A DNA stretch of 64,000 nt from Sesamum alatum (taxonomy: Eukaryota > Streptophyta > Magnoliopsida > Lamiales > Pedaliaceae), in NCBI GenBank assembly GCA_034509735.1, contig JACGWO010000001.1, forward strand, positions 29,267,966-29,331,965, given 5' to 3'. Shown here one piece after another: positions 62,001-64,000 of the stretch. The notes beneath the pieces were generated by a model. That model had not been told where the DNA came from and ran no database searches. It was given only the letters and a program-made list of their open reading frames with translations. The position numbers were made by a program, and so were the translations under genes. Each line of letters starts with the position of its first letter. The stretch's first letter is position 1.

Positions 62001-64000
62001 TTAGTGTCAATACGAATATATTTATAGGCAAAAATGAGTTATCTATAAGCCAATGATAAGGACTGAAAGGACAAGATGTTTCTTACGATTGTGTTGAGTA
62101 TTAGGCATGTGTCCAGACGTACGATTGATTATGCAGGTTCTCCAACCCCTCGATATGGCAAAGATAAAAATGCATTAGTGTCTAATTTTGTCTTAAGGAG
62201 TTTGTCTTTGCGCAAAGGTACAAAGATGAGTCCATGGCTCAAAAGAGTGTTTTAGATGTAGTCCTAGTGCATTTTGATGTTGAATAACATGGAGCCCTAG
62301 TCTTATAATCGAAGAGTGGCTTTAATATTAATTATTAGAGTGAATACGAATATATTTATACCTAGAAATGAGTCATCTATCAGTCAATGATAATGACTGA
62401 AAACACAAGGTGTTTCGTACGATTGTGTTGAGTATTAGGCGTGTATCCGGACGTACGATTGATTACGATGGTTGACCAAGCCCTCGATATGGCAAAGATA
62501 AAGGGAATAAGTGTCTAAATTTGTTTAAAGGCGTTTATCGTTGTGCAATGGTACAAAGCTAAGTGCGTCGCTCAAAAGAATGTTTTAGATGTAGTACTAG
62601 TGCATTTTTATGTGGAATAAGATGGAGTCCTAGTCATATAATTGAAGAGTGGCTTTAATATTGATTATTAGAGTCAAGACGAATATATTTTTAGCCAAAA
62701 TGAGTCATCTATAAGTCAATTATAAGGACAGAAAACACAAGGTGTTTCCTATGATTGTGTTGAGTATTAGGCATGCATCCGGACGTACGATTGATTATGA
62801 AGGTTTACCAAGCCCTTGATATGGCAGAGATAAAAGGGAATTAGTGTCTAAACTTGTTTAAAGGAGTTTGTCTTTGTGCAAAGGTACAAAGCTGAGACCA
62901 TGGCTCAAAAGAGTGTTTTAGATGTAGTACTAGTGCATTTTTATGTTTAATAAGATGGTGTCCTAGTCATATAATCGAAGAGTGGTCTTAATATTGATTA
63001 TTAGTGTCAATACGATTATATTTATAGGCAAAAATGAGTTATCTATAAGCCAATGATAAGGACTGAAAGGACAAGATGTTTCCTACGATTGTGTTGAGTA
63101 TTAGGCATGTGTCCAGACGTACGATTGATTATGCAGGTTCTCCAACCCCTCGATATGGCAAAGATAAAAATGCATTAGTGTCTAATTTTGTCTTAAGGAG
63201 TTTGTCTTTTGCGCAAAGGTACAAAGATGAGTCCATGGCTCAAAAGAGTGTTTTTTAGATGTAGTCCTAGTGCATTTTGATGTTGAATAACATGGAGTCC
63301 TAGTCTTATGATCGAAGAGTGGCTTTAATATTAATTATTAGAGTGAATACGAATATATTTATACCTAGAAATGAGTCATCTATCAGTCAATGATAATGAC
63401 TGAAAACACAAGGTGTTTCGTACGATTGTGTTGAGTATTAGGCGTGTATCCGGACGTACGATTGATTACGATGGTTGACCAAGCCCTCGATATGGCAAAG
63501 ATAAAGGAATAAGTGTCTAAATTTGTTTAAAGGAGTTTGTCGTTGTGCAAAGGTACAAAGCTGAGTACATCGCTCAAAAGAATGTTTTTAGATGTAGTAA
63601 TAGTGCATTTTTTATGTTGAATAAGATGGAATCCTAGTCATATAATCGAAGAGTGGCTTTAATATTTATTATTAGAGTCAATACGAATATATTTTTAGCC
63701 AAAATGAGTCATCTATCAGTTAATGATATGGACTGAAAACACAAGGTGTTTGCTATGATTGTGTTGAGTATTAGGCATGTATCCGGACGTATGATTGATT
63801 ATGAAGGTTGACCAAGCCCTTGATATGGTAGAGATAAAAGTGCGTTAGTGTCTAAACTTGTTTAAAGGAGTTTGTCTTTGTGCAAAGGTACAAAGCTGAG
63901 ACCATGGCTCAAAAGAATGTTTTAGAACTAGTGCATTTTTATGTTGAACAAGATGGAGTCCTAGTCATATAATCGAAGAGTGGCTTTAATATTAATTATT
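55943..64000 (-). repeat. Satellite array III, same 333-bp family, about 24 monomers, reverse
   Basis: The core reads ctcgatatggcaaagataaa on the plus strand, the reverse complement of the forward core. Subfamilies differ from arrays I and II. Many monomers have ggttgaccaagccct in place of ggttctccaagccct, an aaagggaataagtgtc version, and tttagatgtagta. Truncated monomers are present near 56940-57045 and 59070-59085. The array runs off the window end. Frames such as 56592-56807, 60987-61241 and 63076-63258 are repeat readings, not genes. Confidence 0.97.
61646..63650 (-). repeat. Three-monomer higher-order repeat, period about 1,002 bp
   Basis: The variant gagtcaagacgaatatattt occurs at 61670 and 62671. 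The variant gtgtccagacgtacgattg occurs at 62108 and 63111. The ggcgtgtatccggacg form occurs near 61438, 62440 and 63442. Three-monomer blocks were duplicated recently, since the copies are nearly identical. A related six-monomer offset of about 1,960 bp links 57487 and 59446. Confidence 0.85.

Noticed and set aside
27713..64000. CRISPR-like array
   Set aside because: The repeated unit is about 333 bp and head-to-tail, with no short repeats separated by unique spacers. The context is plant nuclear DNA.
1..64000. tRNA or rRNA genes
   Set aside because: No cloverleaf with the conserved A and B box text and no rRNA landmarks were noticed by eye. A dedicated scan was not possible.

Overview
The window looks like nuclear DNA of a flowering plant, from a gene-poor, repeat-dominated (heterochromatic, possibly pericentromeric) region. 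The reasons are very high A+T content, pseudo-exons with plant-like splice signals, two unrelated long tandem repeat families, and a plant L1-type LINE whose ORF1 carries a DUF4283-like domain and a CCHC zinc knuckle. No complete, functional protein-coding gene is visible. Nearly all short ORFs here are chance readings of repeats.

Layout. (1) 1-7,990: remnants of an intron/exon-structured gene, copied several times as partial segmental duplications: 1-1440, 2490-3395, 3378-4815 and 5450-5720, plus paired blocks 4770-5060/7240-7500, 5735-6070/7655-7985 and 6090-6280/6375-6600. A weak nucleoredoxin-like fragment lies near 1,945-2,155. (2) 7,990-14,950: old, diverged AT-rich repeats, interrupted at 8,862-9,670 by an insert of higher GC that contains a short LINE reverse-transcriptase fragment. 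(3) 14,953-26,570: ten copies of a tandem unit of about 1,150 bp. Each unit is about 145 bp of an inserted segment plus about 1 kb of the AT-rich repeat of zone 2. Nine of the ten copies carry a conserved 43-bp hairpin. (4) 26,571-27,712: an AT-rich spacer holding a dispersed 'TTTGGTCCC' type repeat. (5) 27,713-64,000: a satellite with a monomer of about 333 bp. It is forward from 27,713 to about 55,942 (31 monomers, a LINE, then about 38 monomers), then switches abruptly to the opposite strand for the remaining 8 kb (about 24 monomers). Multi-monomer higher-order duplications are visible in all three stretches.

The LINE (37,916-43,504) sits inside a satellite monomer, flanked by an 18-bp target-site duplication with one mismatch, and ends in a short poly(A). 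ORF1 and ORF2 overlap by ATGA. ORF2 encodes an AP endonuclease, a reverse transcriptase with its FADD motif intact, and a zf-RVT region. Several frameshifts and three in-frame stops make it dead. The genes do not form a pathway. The interest of the window lies in how its tandem arrays arose, were homogenised, inverted and were invaded.
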